NCBI RefSeq assembly: GCF_003665095.1
Contig: NZ_RCHV01000002.1
Location: 4,078,501 to 4,142,500, forward strand
Direction: 5' to 3'
Source: Streptomyces sp. Z26
GTDB taxonomy: Bacteria > Actinomycetota > Actinomycetes > Streptomycetales > Streptomycetaceae
DNA: 64,000 nt
Both the position numbers and the translations under genes were made by a program. This document shows positions 7,934-15,886 of the stretch, in pieces. Under the pieces are notes generated by a model. That model was not told the DNA's origin. It searched no databases and was given only the letters and a program-made list of their open reading frames with translations. Numbering within the stretch: the first letter of the stretch is position 1; the number at the start of each line of letters is the position of its first letter.

Positions 7934-8536
7934 ATGGCTGGACCCCAGCGCCGCGGTGGCGGCGCCGGTGGCGGCGAGCGACGGGACCGCAAGGGCCGGG
8001 ACGGCGGCGGTGCTGCCGAGAAGACCGCCTACGTCGAGCGTGTCGTCGCGATCAATCGCGTCGCCAAGGTTGTGAAGGGTGGTCGTCGCTTCAGCTTCAC
8101 CGCGCTGGTCGTGGTGGGCGACGGCGACGGCACCGTCGGTGTCGGCTACGGCAAGGCCAAGGAGGTGCCGGCCGCCATCGCCAAGGGTGTCGAGGAGGCC
8201 AAGAAGCACTTCTTCAAGGTCCCCCGTATCCAGGGCACCATCCCGCACCCCATCCAGGGTGAGGAAGCCGCGGGTGTCGTGCTGCTCAAGCCGGCGTCGC
8301 CCGGTACCGGCGTGATCGCCGGTGGCCCGGTGCGTGCCGTGCTGGAGTGCGCGGGCATCCACGACGTGCTGAGCAAGTCGCTCGGCTCGTCGAACCCGAT
8401 CAACATCGTGCACGCCACGCGCGCCGCGCTCCAGGGGCTCCAGCGCCCCGAGGAGATCGCCGCCCGCCGTGGCCTGCCGCTGGAGGACGTGGCCCCCGCC
8501 GCTCTGCTGCGGGCGCGTGCCGGGGTGAGTGCGTGA
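7934..8536 (+). CDS. rpsE: 30S ribosomal protein S5
   Basis: S5 lines the mRNA entry channel and affects decoding fidelity; its loop is a spectinomycin-resistance site. The 200-aa product has a Gly/Arg-rich N-terminal tail of about 30 residues, as usual in actinobacteria. The dsRNA-binding-like domain follows (VVAINRVAKVVKGGRRFSF, residues 37-55), then the C-terminal domain with GTGVIAGGPVRAVLE. AGAGAGG lies 8 nt upstream of the ATG. The stop overlaps the rpmD ATG by one base. Confidence 0.98.
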   Translation: MAGPQRRGGGAGGGERRDRKGRDGGGAAEKTAYVERVVAINRVAKVVKGGRRFSFTALVVVGDGDGTVGVGYGKAKEVPAAIAKGVEEAKKHFFKVPRIQGTIPHPIQGEEAAGVVLLKPASPGTGVIAGGPVRAVLECAGIHDVLSKSLGSSNPINIVHATRAALQGLQRPEEIAARRGLPLEDVAPAALLRARAGVSA

Positions 8537-8718
8537 TGGCTCGCCTCAAGATCACGCAGACGCGTTCCGTCATCGGGACCAAGCAGAACCACCGCGACAC
8601 GCTGCGGACGCTCGGTCTGAAGCGTGTGAACGATGTCTCCGTACGGGAGGCCCGTCCCGAGGTCGTCGGCATGGTGCACACCGTCCGTCACCTCGTCACG
8701 GTCGAGGAGGTCGACTGA
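8536..8718 (+). CDS. rpmD: 50S ribosomal protein L30
   Basis: L30 is a small protein on the 50S surface and is not present in all bacteria. The 60-aa product starts MARLKITQTRSVIGTKQNHR and has LRTLGLKRVNDVSV, matching the family over its whole length. It overlaps rpsE by one base and is followed by rplO after a single nucleotide. Confidence 0.97.
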   Translation: MARLKITQTRSVIGTKQNHRDTLRTLGLKRVNDVSVREARPEVVGMVHTVRHLVTVEEVD

Positions 8719-8719
8719 C

Positions 8720-9184
8720 ATGGCTGAGCCCCAGGGCAGCAAGCCGCTGAAGGTCCACAACCTCCGGCCGGCCCCCGGCGCCAAGACCGCCAAGACCCGT
8801 GTGGGCCGTGGTGAGGCGTCGAAGGGCAAGACGGCCGGTCGTGGCACCAAGGGCACGAAGGCGCGTTACCAGGTGCCGGAGCGCTTCGAGGGTGGGCAGA
8901 TGCCGCTGCACATGCGGCTGCCCAAGCTCCGTGGCTTCCGCAACCCCGCGCACAAGCAGTTCCAGGTCGTGAACCTGGACAAGCTTGCCGAGCTGTTCCC
9001 GAAGGGTGGCGAGGTCACGAAGGACGACCTGGTCGCCAAGGGCGCGGTGCGCAAGAACGAGCTCGTGAAGGTGCTCGGTTCCGGCGACATCTCCGTCGCG
9101 GTGCAGGTCACCGTCGACAAGGTCTCCGGCTCCGCCAAGGAGAAGATCACCGCCGCGGGCGGCACCGTCACCGAACTCGGCTGA
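8720..9184 (+). CDS. rplO: 50S ribosomal protein L15
   Basis: L15 is a late assembly protein that organises 23S rRNA domains. The 154-aa product starts MAEPQGSKPLKVHNLRPAPGA. The long basic Gly-rich N-terminal extension (KTRVGRGEASKGKTAGRG) penetrates rRNA in known structures. The conserved core FEGGQMPLHMRLPKLRGF is at residues 54-71. It is the last ribosomal gene before the stem-loop that separates it from secY. Confidence 0.97.
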   Translation: MAEPQGSKPLKVHNLRPAPGAKTAKTRVGRGEASKGKTAGRGTKGTKARYQVPERFEGGQMPLHMRLPKLRGFRNPAHKQFQVVNLDKLAELFPKGGEVTKDDLVAKGAVRKNELVKVLGSGDISVAVQVTVDKVSGSAKEKITAAGGTVTELG

Positions 9185-9201
9185 GTTCGTTGTCTGATCG
9201 G

Positions 9202-9230
9202 CCGGGGATGTCCTCTGAGGGCGTCCCCGG
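9202..9230 (+). terminator. Stem-loop between rplO and secY
   Basis: CCGGGGA (9202-9208) pairs with TCCCCGG (9224-9230), with weaker pairing possible inside the loop. There is no T-run, as is common for streptomycete terminators. It may partially terminate spc transcription, so that secY-adk are expressed at a lower level. It could also be just an RNA-processing hairpin. Confidence 0.45.
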
Positions 9231-9345
9231 TTGGTCGTTCCACGGCGGGCATGGTCGCCGGTAAGGTGGCCTGCACTGTCGTATCCGTCGATCCTCAAGA
9301 CCGTCACCTCTCGCGTAGTTGAGCGCGGGGGGCGCAGGAGGCACC

Positions 9346-10659
9346 GTGCTCACCGCGTTCGCCCGGGCGTTCCAGACGCCCGACCTGCGCAAGAAGCTGC
9401 TTTTCACGCTCGGCATCATCGTCCTCTTCAGGCTGGGGGCGCATGTCCCGGTGCCGGGCGTCAGCTTTGAGAACGTCAACCAGTGCATGGACGAGGCCGA
9501 GTCCAACAGCGGTCTCTTCGGTCTGGTGAACATGTTCAGCGGTGGCGCTCTGCTGCAGTTGACCATCTTCGCGCTCGGGATCATGCCGTACATCACGGCG
9601 AGCATCATCCTGCAGCTGCTGGTTGTCGTGATCCCGCGGCTGGAGGCCCTGAAGAAGGAGGGCTCCGCCGGGCAGGCGAAGATCACCCAGTACACCCGCT
9701 ATCTGACCGTGGCGCTCGGCATCCTCCAGGCCACCGGCCTGGTCGCCACCGCCCGCAGCGGCACCCTCTTCCCGCAGTGCCAGGTCCGGGACGAGATCGT
9801 CCCCGACGACGGCGTGTTCACCACCATCACGATGGTGATCTGCATGACGTCCGGTACGGCGCTCATCATGTGGCTCGGCGAGCTGATCACGGACCGCGGT
9901 GTCGGCAACGGCATGTCGATCCTCATGTTCATCTCGATCGCCGCGGGCTTCCCCGGCGCGCTGTGGGCCATCAAGACCCAGGGCGAGCTGGCCGACGGCT
10001 GGATCGAGTTCGGCGCGGTCATCGTCTGCGGCCTGGCCATGGTCGCGCTCGTGGTCTTCGTCGAGCAGGCGCAACGGCGTATCCCCGTGCAGTACGCGAA
10101 ACGGATGATCGGTCGGCGTTCGTACGGCGGCACCTCGACGTACATCCCGCTGAAGGTCAACCAGGCCGGTGTGATTCCCGTCATCTTCGCGTCGTCGCTG
10201 CTCTACATCCCGGCGCTCATCGTCCAGTTCAGCAACTCGCAGGCGGGTTGGGCGACTTGGATCCAGAAGAACATGGTCGCCGGGGACAGCCCGACGTACA
10301 TCATCACGTACTTCCTGCTCATCGTGTTCTTCGCGTTCTTCTACGTCGCCATCTCCTTCAACCCCGAAGAAGTTGCCGACAACATGAAGAAGTATGGTGG
10401 CTTCATCCCGGGCATCCGGGCGGGACGCCCCACCGCGGAGTACCTGAGCTACGTGTTGAACCGCATCACGTGGCCCGGCTCCCTCTACCTGGGGTTGATC
10501 GCCCTGGTGCCCACCGTCGCGCTGATCACCCTCAACGCCAACCAGAACTTCCCGTTCGGAGGAACGAGCATCCTCATCATCGTGGGTGTCGGGCTTGAGA
10601 CGGTGAAGCAGATCGAGAGCCAGCTTCAGCAGCGCCATTACGAAGGGTTCCTCCGCTGA
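9346..10659 (+). CDS. secY: Protein translocase subunit SecY
   Basis: SecY is the membrane channel of the Sec translocon, exporting unfolded proteins and inserting membrane proteins with SecE and SecG. The GTG at 9346, read as MLTAFARAFQTPDLRKKLLF, gives 437 aa. It is fixed by GGAGG at 9337-9341, 4 nt upstream; an in-frame start at 9319 would add a non-homologous tail. About ten membrane segments are visible, plus the signatures LGIMPYITASIILQLL and ISFNPEEVADNMKKYGGFIPGIR. The stop overlaps the adk start by one base. Confidence 0.98.
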   Translation: MLTAFARAFQTPDLRKKLLFTLGIIVLFRLGAHVPVPGVSFENVNQCMDEAESNSGLFGLVNMFSGGALLQLTIFALGIMPYITASIILQLLVVVIPRLEALKKEGSAGQAKITQYTRYLTVALGILQATGLVATARSGTLFPQCQVRDEIVPDDGVFTTITMVICMTSGTALIMWLGELITDRGVGNGMSILMFISIAAGFPGALWAIKTQGELADGWIEFGAVIVCGLAMVALVVFVEQAQRRIPVQYAKRMIGRRSYGGTSTYIPLKVNQAGVIPVIFASSLLYIPALIVQFSNSQAGWATWIQKNMVAGDSPTYIITYFLLIVFFAFFYVAISFNPEEVADNMKKYGGFIPGIRAGRPTAEYLSYVLNRITWPGSLYLGLIALVPTVALITLNANQNFPFGGTSILIIVGVGLETVKQIESQLQQRHYEGFLR

Positions 10660-11309
10660 TGCGTATCGTCCTCGTCGGACCGCCGGGCGCGGGCAAGGGC
10701 ACGCAGGCCGCGTACCTCGCCGAGAACCTGGCGATTCCGCACATCTCCACGGGTGACCTCTTCCGGGCCAACATCAGCCAGGGCACCGCCCTCGGCGTGC
10801 AGGCCAAGGAGTACATGAACGCGGGCCACCTGGTGCCCGACGAGGTCACCATCGGGATGGCCGAGGACCGTATGACGCAGGAGGACGCCGCGGGCGGCTT
10901 CCTCCTGGACGGCTTCCCCCGGAACATCGGGCAGGCCGAGGCGCTGGACGGCTTCCTGCGTACGCACGACCTGAAGCTGGACGCCGTCCTCGACCTGGAG
11001 GTCCCGGAGGACGAGGTCGTGAAGCGGATCGCCGGTCGGCGCATCTGCCGCAACGACAGCAGTCACGTCTACCACGCGGAGTACAGCAAGCCGAAGACCG
11101 AGGGCGTCTGCGACGACTGCGGTGGCGAGCTGTACCAGCGGGAGGACGACAGCGAGGAGACGGTCCGCAAGCGGCTGGCCGTCTACCACAGCGAGACCGA
11201 GCCGATCATCGACTACTACAAGGCCCAGGGCCTCGTGACCACCCTCTCCGCGCTCGGCGCGGTGCAGGAGGTCACGGCGCGGGCCATGCAGGCGATAGGT
11301 CGCGACTGA
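10659..11309 (+). CDS. adk: Adenylate kinase
   Basis: The enzyme interconverts ATP, AMP and ADP. The 216-aa protein has the P-loop GPPGAGKGTQ at residues 7-16 and the AMP-binding segment STGDLFRANI. LDGFPRNIGQAEAL follows at about residues 84-97. The lid contains CRNDSSHVYH and CDDC, a Cys/His set that suggests a zinc-stabilised long LID. Its overlap with secY is standard for this operon. Confidence 0.97.
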   Translation: MRIVLVGPPGAGKGTQAAYLAENLAIPHISTGDLFRANISQGTALGVQAKEYMNAGHLVPDEVTIGMAEDRMTQEDAAGGFLLDGFPRNIGQAEALDGFLRTHDLKLDAVLDLEVPEDEVVKRIAGRRICRNDSSHVYHAEYSKPKTEGVCDDCGGELYQREDDSEETVRKRLAVYHSETEPIIDYYKAQGLVTTLSALGAVQEVTARAMQAIGRD

Positions 11310-11334
11310 GCGTCCGCGCTCGGTCCCGTCGCAA

Positions 11335-11379
11335 CGCCGTACGCCGTACGCCGCGCGGTCGTCCCGCCGGCGTACGGCG
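11335..11379 (+). repeat. Inverted repeat between adk and map
   Basis: CGCCGTACGCC occurs twice in overlapping tandem (11335-11345 and 11342-11352), and its exact complement GGCGTACGGCG lies at 11369-11379. Either copy can form an 11-bp stem, giving two alternative hairpins. It may terminate transcription after adk or attenuate map. No T-run is present. Confidence 0.5.
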
Positions 11380-11431
11380 CGTGCGGTTCCTGAACAAGCA
11401 AGCTCGTTTTCGGTGCGGAGGCACGTCCGTC

Positions 11432-12268
11432 ATGGTGGAGATCAAGACCCCGGAGCAGATCGCCAAGATGCGGGCGGCGGGGCTGGTCGTCGCCGCGATG
11501 CACCAGGCGTGCCGCGCGGCGGCCGTGCCCGGCGCCACGACCCGCGATCTCGACCAGGTCGCCGCCAAGGTGCTCGCCGACCACGGCGCGAAGCCCAACT
11601 TCCTCGGCTACGGCGGCTTCCCGGGCAACATCTGCACCTCCGTGAACGAGGTCGTGGTGCACGGCATCCCCGACGCGGAGACCGTTCTGGCCTCCGGTGA
11701 CCTCATCTCCATCGACGCGGGCGCGATCGTCGACGGCTGGCACGGCGACGGTGCGATCACCGTGTTCGTCGGTGAGGGGCACGCGGCCGAACTGCACGAG
11801 CTCAGCCGTGTCACCGAGGAGTCCATGTGGGCCGGTGTCGCCGCGATGCGCAAGGGCAACCGGCTGGTGGACGTCTCGAAGGCGGTCGAGGGGTACGTAC
11901 GGCGGCAGCCCCGCCCGGCCTCCGGCAAGTACGGCATCATCGAGGACTACGGCGGCCACGGCATCGGCTCCCAGATGCACATGGACCCGCACCTGCTGAA
12001 CTACGTCGACCGGCGTCGCGGCCGGGGGCCCAAGCTGGTGCCGGGGATGTGCCTGGCGATCGAGCCCATGATCAGCCTGGGTACGGCGAAGACGCACGTG
12101 CTGGCCGACGAGTGGACCGTGAAGACGGACGACGGCAGCTGGTCCTCGCACTGGGAGCACTCCGTGGCGATCACGGAGGACGGCCCGCTGGTGCTCACCG
12201 CTCCGGACGGCGGCCGCGCGAAGCTCGCGGAGTACGGCGTGACGGCGGCGCCGGACCCGCTGGCGTAG
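11432..12268 (+). CDS. map: Type I methionine aminopeptidase
   Basis: Removes the initiator methionine from nascent proteins. The 278-aa product from ATG 11432 starts MVEIKTPEQIAKMRAAG. GCGGAG lies upstream; an in-frame start at 11381 would add 17 non-homologous residues. The metal-site motifs are present: SIDAGAIVDGWHGDGAIT, GGHGIGSQMH, AIEPMI and EHSVAITEDGP. The usual Cys in the first motif is Ala here, which does not affect metal ligands. The position after adk is conserved. Confidence 0.96.
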   Translation: MVEIKTPEQIAKMRAAGLVVAAMHQACRAAAVPGATTRDLDQVAAKVLADHGAKPNFLGYGGFPGNICTSVNEVVVHGIPDAETVLASGDLISIDAGAIVDGWHGDGAITVFVGEGHAAELHELSRVTEESMWAGVAAMRKGNRLVDVSKAVEGYVRRQPRPASGKYGIIEDYGGHGIGSQMHMDPHLLNYVDRRRGRGPKLVPGMCLAIEPMISLGTAKTHVLADEWTVKTDDGSWSSHWEHSVAITEDGPLVLTAPDGGRAKLAEYGVTAAPDPLA

Positions 12269-12398
12269 GTCGCGGCGCGCGGCCGAGTCCCGTACGCGTT
12301 CCCGTACGCGCCGCGCTCCCCGTTCCGTCCGCCCCCCGGCTTAACGATCTTGAATCCGGGGGAGGTTACCCGATTTCCTCTTTCCGGATGGCCTGGCG

Positions 12399-12404
12399 TA
12401 GACT
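12399..12404 (+). promoter_or_regulatory. Possible -10 element upstream of infA
   Basis: TAGACT lies 76 nt before infA in a 212-nt gene-free gap that begins after map. It fits the -10 consensus TANNNT. I could not find a convincing -35 at 17-18 bp. If it is real, infA-rpmJ have their own promoter and a leader of about 70 nt. Confidence 0.35.
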
Positions 12405-12480
12405 GGCTCGTCGGTCCCGGGCATGTTCGCGTGCCCTGGCCACCCCAGGTAGCCGATCCCGGAAGGTGAAGCGCTCAAGC

Positions 12481-12702
12481 ATGGCCAAAAAACAAGGGGC
12501 CATCGAGATCGAGGGCACGGTCGTCGAGTCTCTCCCGAACGCAATGTTCAAGGTGGAGCTCCAGAACGGCCACCAGGTCCTCGCGCACATCAGCGGCAAG
12601 ATGCGGATGCACTACATCCGTATCCTTCCCGACGACCGGGTCGTGGTGGAACTGTCCCCCTACGACCTGACTCGCGGGCGGATCGTCTACCGCTACAAGT
12701 AG
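12481..12702 (+). CDS. infA: Translation initiation factor IF-1
   Basis: IF-1 binds the 30S A site during initiation. The 73-aa product starts MAKKQGAIEIEGTVVESLPN and ends LTRGRIVYRYK, a complete S1-like OB fold of canonical length. GGAAGGTGAAG lies upstream of the ATG. The gene is separated from map by 212 nt and followed by rpmJ after 60 nt, the usual actinobacterial arrangement before the alpha operon. Confidence 0.98.
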   Translation: MAKKQGAIEIEGTVVESLPNAMFKVELQNGHQVLAHISGKMRMHYIRILPDDRVVVELSPYDLTRGRIVYRYK

Positions 12703-12762
12703 ATCTTGTCCGCGTCCCGTTCCCGCGGGGCGACGGGCACTGACCCGGAGAACCTCGATTTC

Positions 12763-12876
12763 ATGAAGGTCAAGCCGAGCGTCAAGAAGATCTGCGACAA
12801 GTGCAAGGTGATCCGCCGTCACGGCCGGGTCATGGTCATCTGCGACAACCTGCGCCACAAGCAGCGCCAGGGCTGA
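12763..12876 (+). CDS. rpmJ: 50S ribosomal protein L36, zinc-binding form
   Basis: L36 is the smallest 50S protein. The 37-residue product starts MKVKPSVKKICDKCKVIRRH. Cys11, Cys14, Cys27 and His32 make the zinc ribbon, so this is the zinc-containing paralogue, like the rpsN copy in this window. The start is unambiguous and the length canonical. A 208-nt gap to rpsM follows. Confidence 0.96.
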   Translation: MKVKPSVKKICDKCKVIRRHGRVMVICDNLRHKQRQG

Positions 12877-13084
12877 CGCAGCCGGACCCCCTCGCACTTC
12901 TCGCATTTCTCGCGCGACGCAAGTGAAAAGTACATACGCAGTCACCCGACCCACCGCTGTGATCCGTCACCGCCGGTGGGGACGACACCCCCGGTCGGAG
13001 GCCGGGGACCCGGCCCGTAATGCTGAAGGGTCTTACGGGAACGGTGCTGCGGAAGACCTCCGAACACCATCAGGAGCCACATCC

Positions 13085-13465
13085 ATGGCACGCCTCGCAG
13101 GCGTTGACCTCCCGCGCGAGAAGCGCGTCGAGGTCGCCCTCACCTACGTCTTCGGCATCGGTCGCACCCTTGCCCAGCGGACCCTGAGCGAGACCGGCGT
13201 CAACCCGGACACCCGCGTACGGGACCTGGCCGAGGAAGACCTGGTCAAGCTCCGCGACTACGTGGACAACAACTTCCAGACCGAGGGCGACCTCCGCCGG
13301 GAGATCCAGGCCGACATCCGCCGCAAGGTCGAGATCGGCTGCTACGAGGGCCTGCGGCACCGCCGCGGTCTCCCCGTCCACGGTCAGCGGACGAAGACCA
13401 ATGCCCGTACCCGCAAGGGTCCGCGTCGCGCGATCGCCGGCAAGAAGAAGCCGGGCAAGAAGTAG
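13085..13465 (+). CDS. rpsM: 30S ribosomal protein S13
   Basis: S13 sits in the 30S head and contacts P-site tRNA and L5. The 126-aa protein starts MARLAGVDLPREKRVEVALTY. It has the helix-two-turn-helix core (GIGRTLAQRTLSETGV) and the basic tail HGQRTKTNARTRKGPRRAIAGK. AGGAG at 13070-13074 lies upstream. It starts the alpha operon; an upstream in-frame ATG would add an unrelated extension. Confidence 0.97.
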   Translation: MARLAGVDLPREKRVEVALTYVFGIGRTLAQRTLSETGVNPDTRVRDLAEEDLVKLRDYVDNNFQTEGDLRREIQADIRRKVEIGCYEGLRHRRGLPVHGQRTKTNARTRKGPRRAIAGKKKPGKK

Positions 13466-13532
13466 TCCGCAGCGGACACGCTCACCAGCGGTCCTGCTGT
13501 CGGACCGACCACCTCCACAGGAGTAAACGTAT

Positions 13533-13937
13533 ATGCCTCCCAAGGGCCGTACCGCGGGCGCCAAGAAGGTGCGCCGCAAGGAAAAGAAGAACGTCGCTCA
13601 TGGGCACGCCCACATCAAGAGCACGTTCAACAACACCATCGTCTCGATCACGGACCCCACGGGCAACGTGATCTCCTGGGCCTCCGCCGGCCACGTCGGC
13701 TTCAAGGGCTCCCGCAAGTCGACGCCGTTCGCGGCGCAGATGGCCGCGGAGAACGCCGCCCGCCGCGCGCAGGAGCACGGCATGCGCAAGGTCGACGTCT
13801 TCGTGAAGGGCCCCGGTTCCGGCCGGGAGACCGCGATCCGTTCGCTCCAGGCGACGGGTCTTGAGGTCGGCTCGATCCAGGACGTCACCCCGACCCCGCA
13901 CAACGGCTGCCGCCCCCCGAAGCGTCGCCGGGTCTGA
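13533..13937 (+). CDS. rpsK: 30S ribosomal protein S11
   Basis: S11 forms the 30S platform near the E site. The 134-aa product starts MPPKGRTAGAKKVRRKEKKN, a basic tail. It contains THNNTI-type sequence (HIKSTFNNTIVSITD) and the C-terminal signature DVTPTPHNGCRPPKRRRV. ACAGGAG lies about 9 nt upstream of the ATG. A 169-nt spacer with three hairpins separates it from rpoA. Confidence 0.97.
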   Translation: MPPKGRTAGAKKVRRKEKKNVAHGHAHIKSTFNNTIVSITDPTGNVISWASAGHVGFKGSRKSTPFAAQMAAENAARRAQEHGMRKVDVFVKGPGSGRETAIRSLQATGLEVGSIQDVTPTPHNGCRPPKRRRV

Positions 13938-13952
13938 GTCGGGAAGCACCTC

Positions 13953-14051
13953 CCTCCGGCCCCGCCGGAGGACCACCCCCGGGGTTCGTCCCGGGGGAGC
14001 AGTACGTACGAGGACGGGTGGTACGGCGGCCGGAGCGGCCGTGCCACCCGT
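13953..14051 (+). repeat. Three consecutive hairpins between rpsK and rpoA
   Basis: Three stems follow one another: CCTCCGGC/GCCGGAGG (13953-13971), CCCCCGGG/CCCGGGGG (13976-13997), and a 14-bp stem with one wobble at 14014-14027 and 14038-14051. Together they occupy most of the intergenic spacer. They could reduce read-through so that ribosomal proteins outnumber RNA polymerase alpha, or protect the mRNA end. No -10/-35 pair is obvious. Confidence 0.6.
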
Positions 14052-14106
14052 ACCCTTGCAGTACGGCATCAAATAGCGGTTGCCGAAGACTGGAGGCACA
14101 TCTCTC

Positions 14107-15129
14107 ATGCTGATCGCTCAGCGCCCCTCACTGACCGAAGAGGTCGTCGACGAGTTCCGTTCCCGGTTCGTGATCGAGCCGCTGGAGCCGGGCTTCGGCT
14201 ACACCCTCGGCAACTCCCTGCGGCGTACGCTCCTCTCCTCGATCCCCGGTGCCGCCGTGACGAGCATCCGGGTCGACGGGGTCCTGCACGAGTTCACCAC
14301 CGTGCCGGGCGTCAAGGAGGACGTCACCGACCTCATCCTCAACATCAAGAGCCTGGTCGTCTCCTCGGAGCACGACGAGCCCGTCGTGATGTACCTGCGC
14401 AAGCAGGGCCCCGGCCTGGTCACGGCCGCGGACATCGCGCCGCCCGCCGGTGTCGAGGTGCACAACCCGGACCTGGTCCTGGCCACGCTGAACGGCAAGG
14501 GCAAGCTGGAGATGGAGCTGACCGTCGAGCGCGGTCGCGGCTACGTCTCCGCCGTGCAGAACAAGCAGGTCGGCCAGGAGATCGGCCGTATCCCGGTCGA
14601 CTCGATCTACTCGCCGGTGCTCAAGGTGACGTACAAGGTCGAGGCCACGCGTGTCGAGCAGCGCACCGACTTCGACAAGCTGATCGTCGACGTCGAGACC
14701 AAGCAGGCCATGCGTCCGCGTGACGCGATGGCGTCGGCGGGCAAGACCCTCGTCGAGCTGTTCGGCCTGGCGCGCGAGCTGAACGTCGACGCCGAGGGCA
14801 TCGACATGGGCCCGTCCCCGACGGACGCCGCGCTCGCCGCCGATCTGGCGCTGCCGATCGAGGAGCTGGAGCTGACGGTCCGCTCCTACAACTGCCTGAA
14901 GCGCGAGGGCATCCACTCCGTGGGCGAGCTGGTGGCCCGCTCGGAGGCGGACCTGCTGGACATCCGCAACTTCGGCGCGAAGTCCATCGACGAGGTCAAG
15001 GCGAAGCTCGCCGGCATGGGCCTGGCCCTCAAGGACAGCCCGCCCGGATTCGACCCGACCGCCGCCGCCGACGCCTTCGGCGCGGACGACGACGCGGACC
15101 AGGGCTTCGTGGAGACCGAGCAGTACTGA
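14107..15129 (+). CDS. rpoA: RNA polymerase alpha subunit
   Basis: Alpha dimerises to begin RNA polymerase assembly and binds promoter DNA and activators through its C-terminal domain. The ATG at 14107 gives the canonical streptomycete 340-aa protein starting MLIAQRPSLTEEVVDEF. An upstream in-frame ATG (14080) would add nine residues. The N-terminal domain runs to about residue 230. The alphaCTD with its helix-hairpin-helix (YNCLKREGIHSVGELVARSE) spans about 245-310. The acidic tail ends DADQGFVETEQY. Confidence 0.98.
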   Translation: MLIAQRPSLTEEVVDEFRSRFVIEPLEPGFGYTLGNSLRRTLLSSIPGAAVTSIRVDGVLHEFTTVPGVKEDVTDLILNIKSLVVSSEHDEPVVMYLRKQGPGLVTAADIAPPAGVEVHNPDLVLATLNGKGKLEMELTVERGRGYVSAVQNKQVGQEIGRIPVDSIYSPVLKVTYKVEATRVEQRTDFDKLIVDVETKQAMRPRDAMASAGKTLVELFGLARELNVDAEGIDMGPSPTDAALAADLALPIEELELTVRSYNCLKREGIHSVGELVARSEADLLDIRNFGAKSIDEVKAKLAGMGLALKDSPPGFDPTAAADAFGADDDADQGFVETEQY

Positions 15130-15262
15130 GGCCGCCAGCGGCCCGCTGACGGGTTCGGGGCCACGCGGCCCCGGACCCGCCGCACGCTCCGGTTGGGCGT
15201 CCGCCCAACCGGCCTGACACCGGTACCTGATACGGCCGGTGCAGAGAACAAGGAGAAGCAAG

Positions 15263-15796
15263 ATGCCGAAGCCCACGAAGGGCGCCCGTCTGGGCGGCAG
15301 CGCCTCGCACCAGAAGGCGATGCTGGGGAACCTGGCGACCAGCCTTTTCGAGCACGGCCGCATCACCACGACCGAGGCCAAGGCCCGCCGCCTGCGCCCG
15401 TTCGCGGAGCGTCTGATCACCAAGGCGAAGAAGGGCGACCTGCACAACCGTCGCCAGGTCATGCAGACGGTGCTCGACAAGAGCGTCGTGCACACCCTCT
15501 TCACCGAGATCGGCCCGCGCTACGAGAACCGGCCGGGCGGCTACACCCGTATCACCAAGATCGGTCCGCGCCGCGGGGACAACGCCCCCATGGCCGTGAT
15601 CGAGCTGGTGGAGGCCCTGACCGTGCAGCAGCAGGCGGTCGGCGAGGCCGAGGCCGCGACGAAGCGCACGGCCAAGGACAAGGCGGGCGACGAGGCCGCG
15701 GCGGACCTGAAGAAGGACGCCGCCGCCGACGAGGCCGCCGAGTCGACCGACGCCGAGGGTTCCTCGGACGAGGCGAAGGACGCGAAGGACGCCTGA
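15263..15796 (+). CDS. rplQ: 50S ribosomal protein L17
   Basis: L17 lies near the tunnel exit. The 177-aa product starts MPKPTKGARLGGSASHQKAML at an ATG 6 nt after AAGGAGAAG. The L17 core covers residues 1-118, ending NAPMAVIELVE. The last 50 or so residues are an Ala/Glu/Asp/Lys-rich tail, typical of actinobacteria and likely disordered. Last gene of the alpha operon, followed by a strong stem-loop. Confidence 0.97.
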   Translation: MPKPTKGARLGGSASHQKAMLGNLATSLFEHGRITTTEAKARRLRPFAERLITKAKKGDLHNRRQVMQTVLDKSVVHTLFTEIGPRYENRPGGYTRITKIGPRRGDNAPMAVIELVEALTVQQQAVGEAEAATKRTAKDKAGDEAAADLKKDAAADEAAESTDAEGSSDEAKDAKDA

Positions 15797-15813
15797 CCGT
15801 CCCGTGTCCGCGC

Positions 15814-15856
15814 CGGAGGCCGGGTCCGCTCCCCAGGGAGCCGGGCCCGGCCTCCG
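15814..15856 (+). terminator. Stem-loop after rplQ
   Basis: CGGAGGCCGGG (15814-15824) pairs perfectly with CCCGGCCTCCG (15846-15856). It lies 18 nt after the rplQ stop and just before the truA promoter, so it probably ends alpha operon transcription. It lacks a T-run. Confidence 0.7.
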
Positions 15857-15873
15857 CCGTTCCCGTGGGGTGA

Positions 15874-15879
15874 GAGGAT
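15874..15879 (+). promoter_or_regulatory. -10 element for a leaderless truA transcript
   Basis: GAGGAT ends 7 nt before the truA GTG. A start site 6-8 nt downstream of this hexamer would fall on the start codon. Position and the absence of any Shine-Dalgarno sequence suggest leaderless transcription. No -35 is clear. Confidence 0.5.
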
Positions 15880-15886
15880 CGGTCGC

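Noticed and set aside
12350..12378. A full promoter TTGAAT ... before infA
   Set aside because: No -10-like hexamer lies 16-19 bp after TTGAAT. Only the isolated TAGACT was kept, with low confidence.
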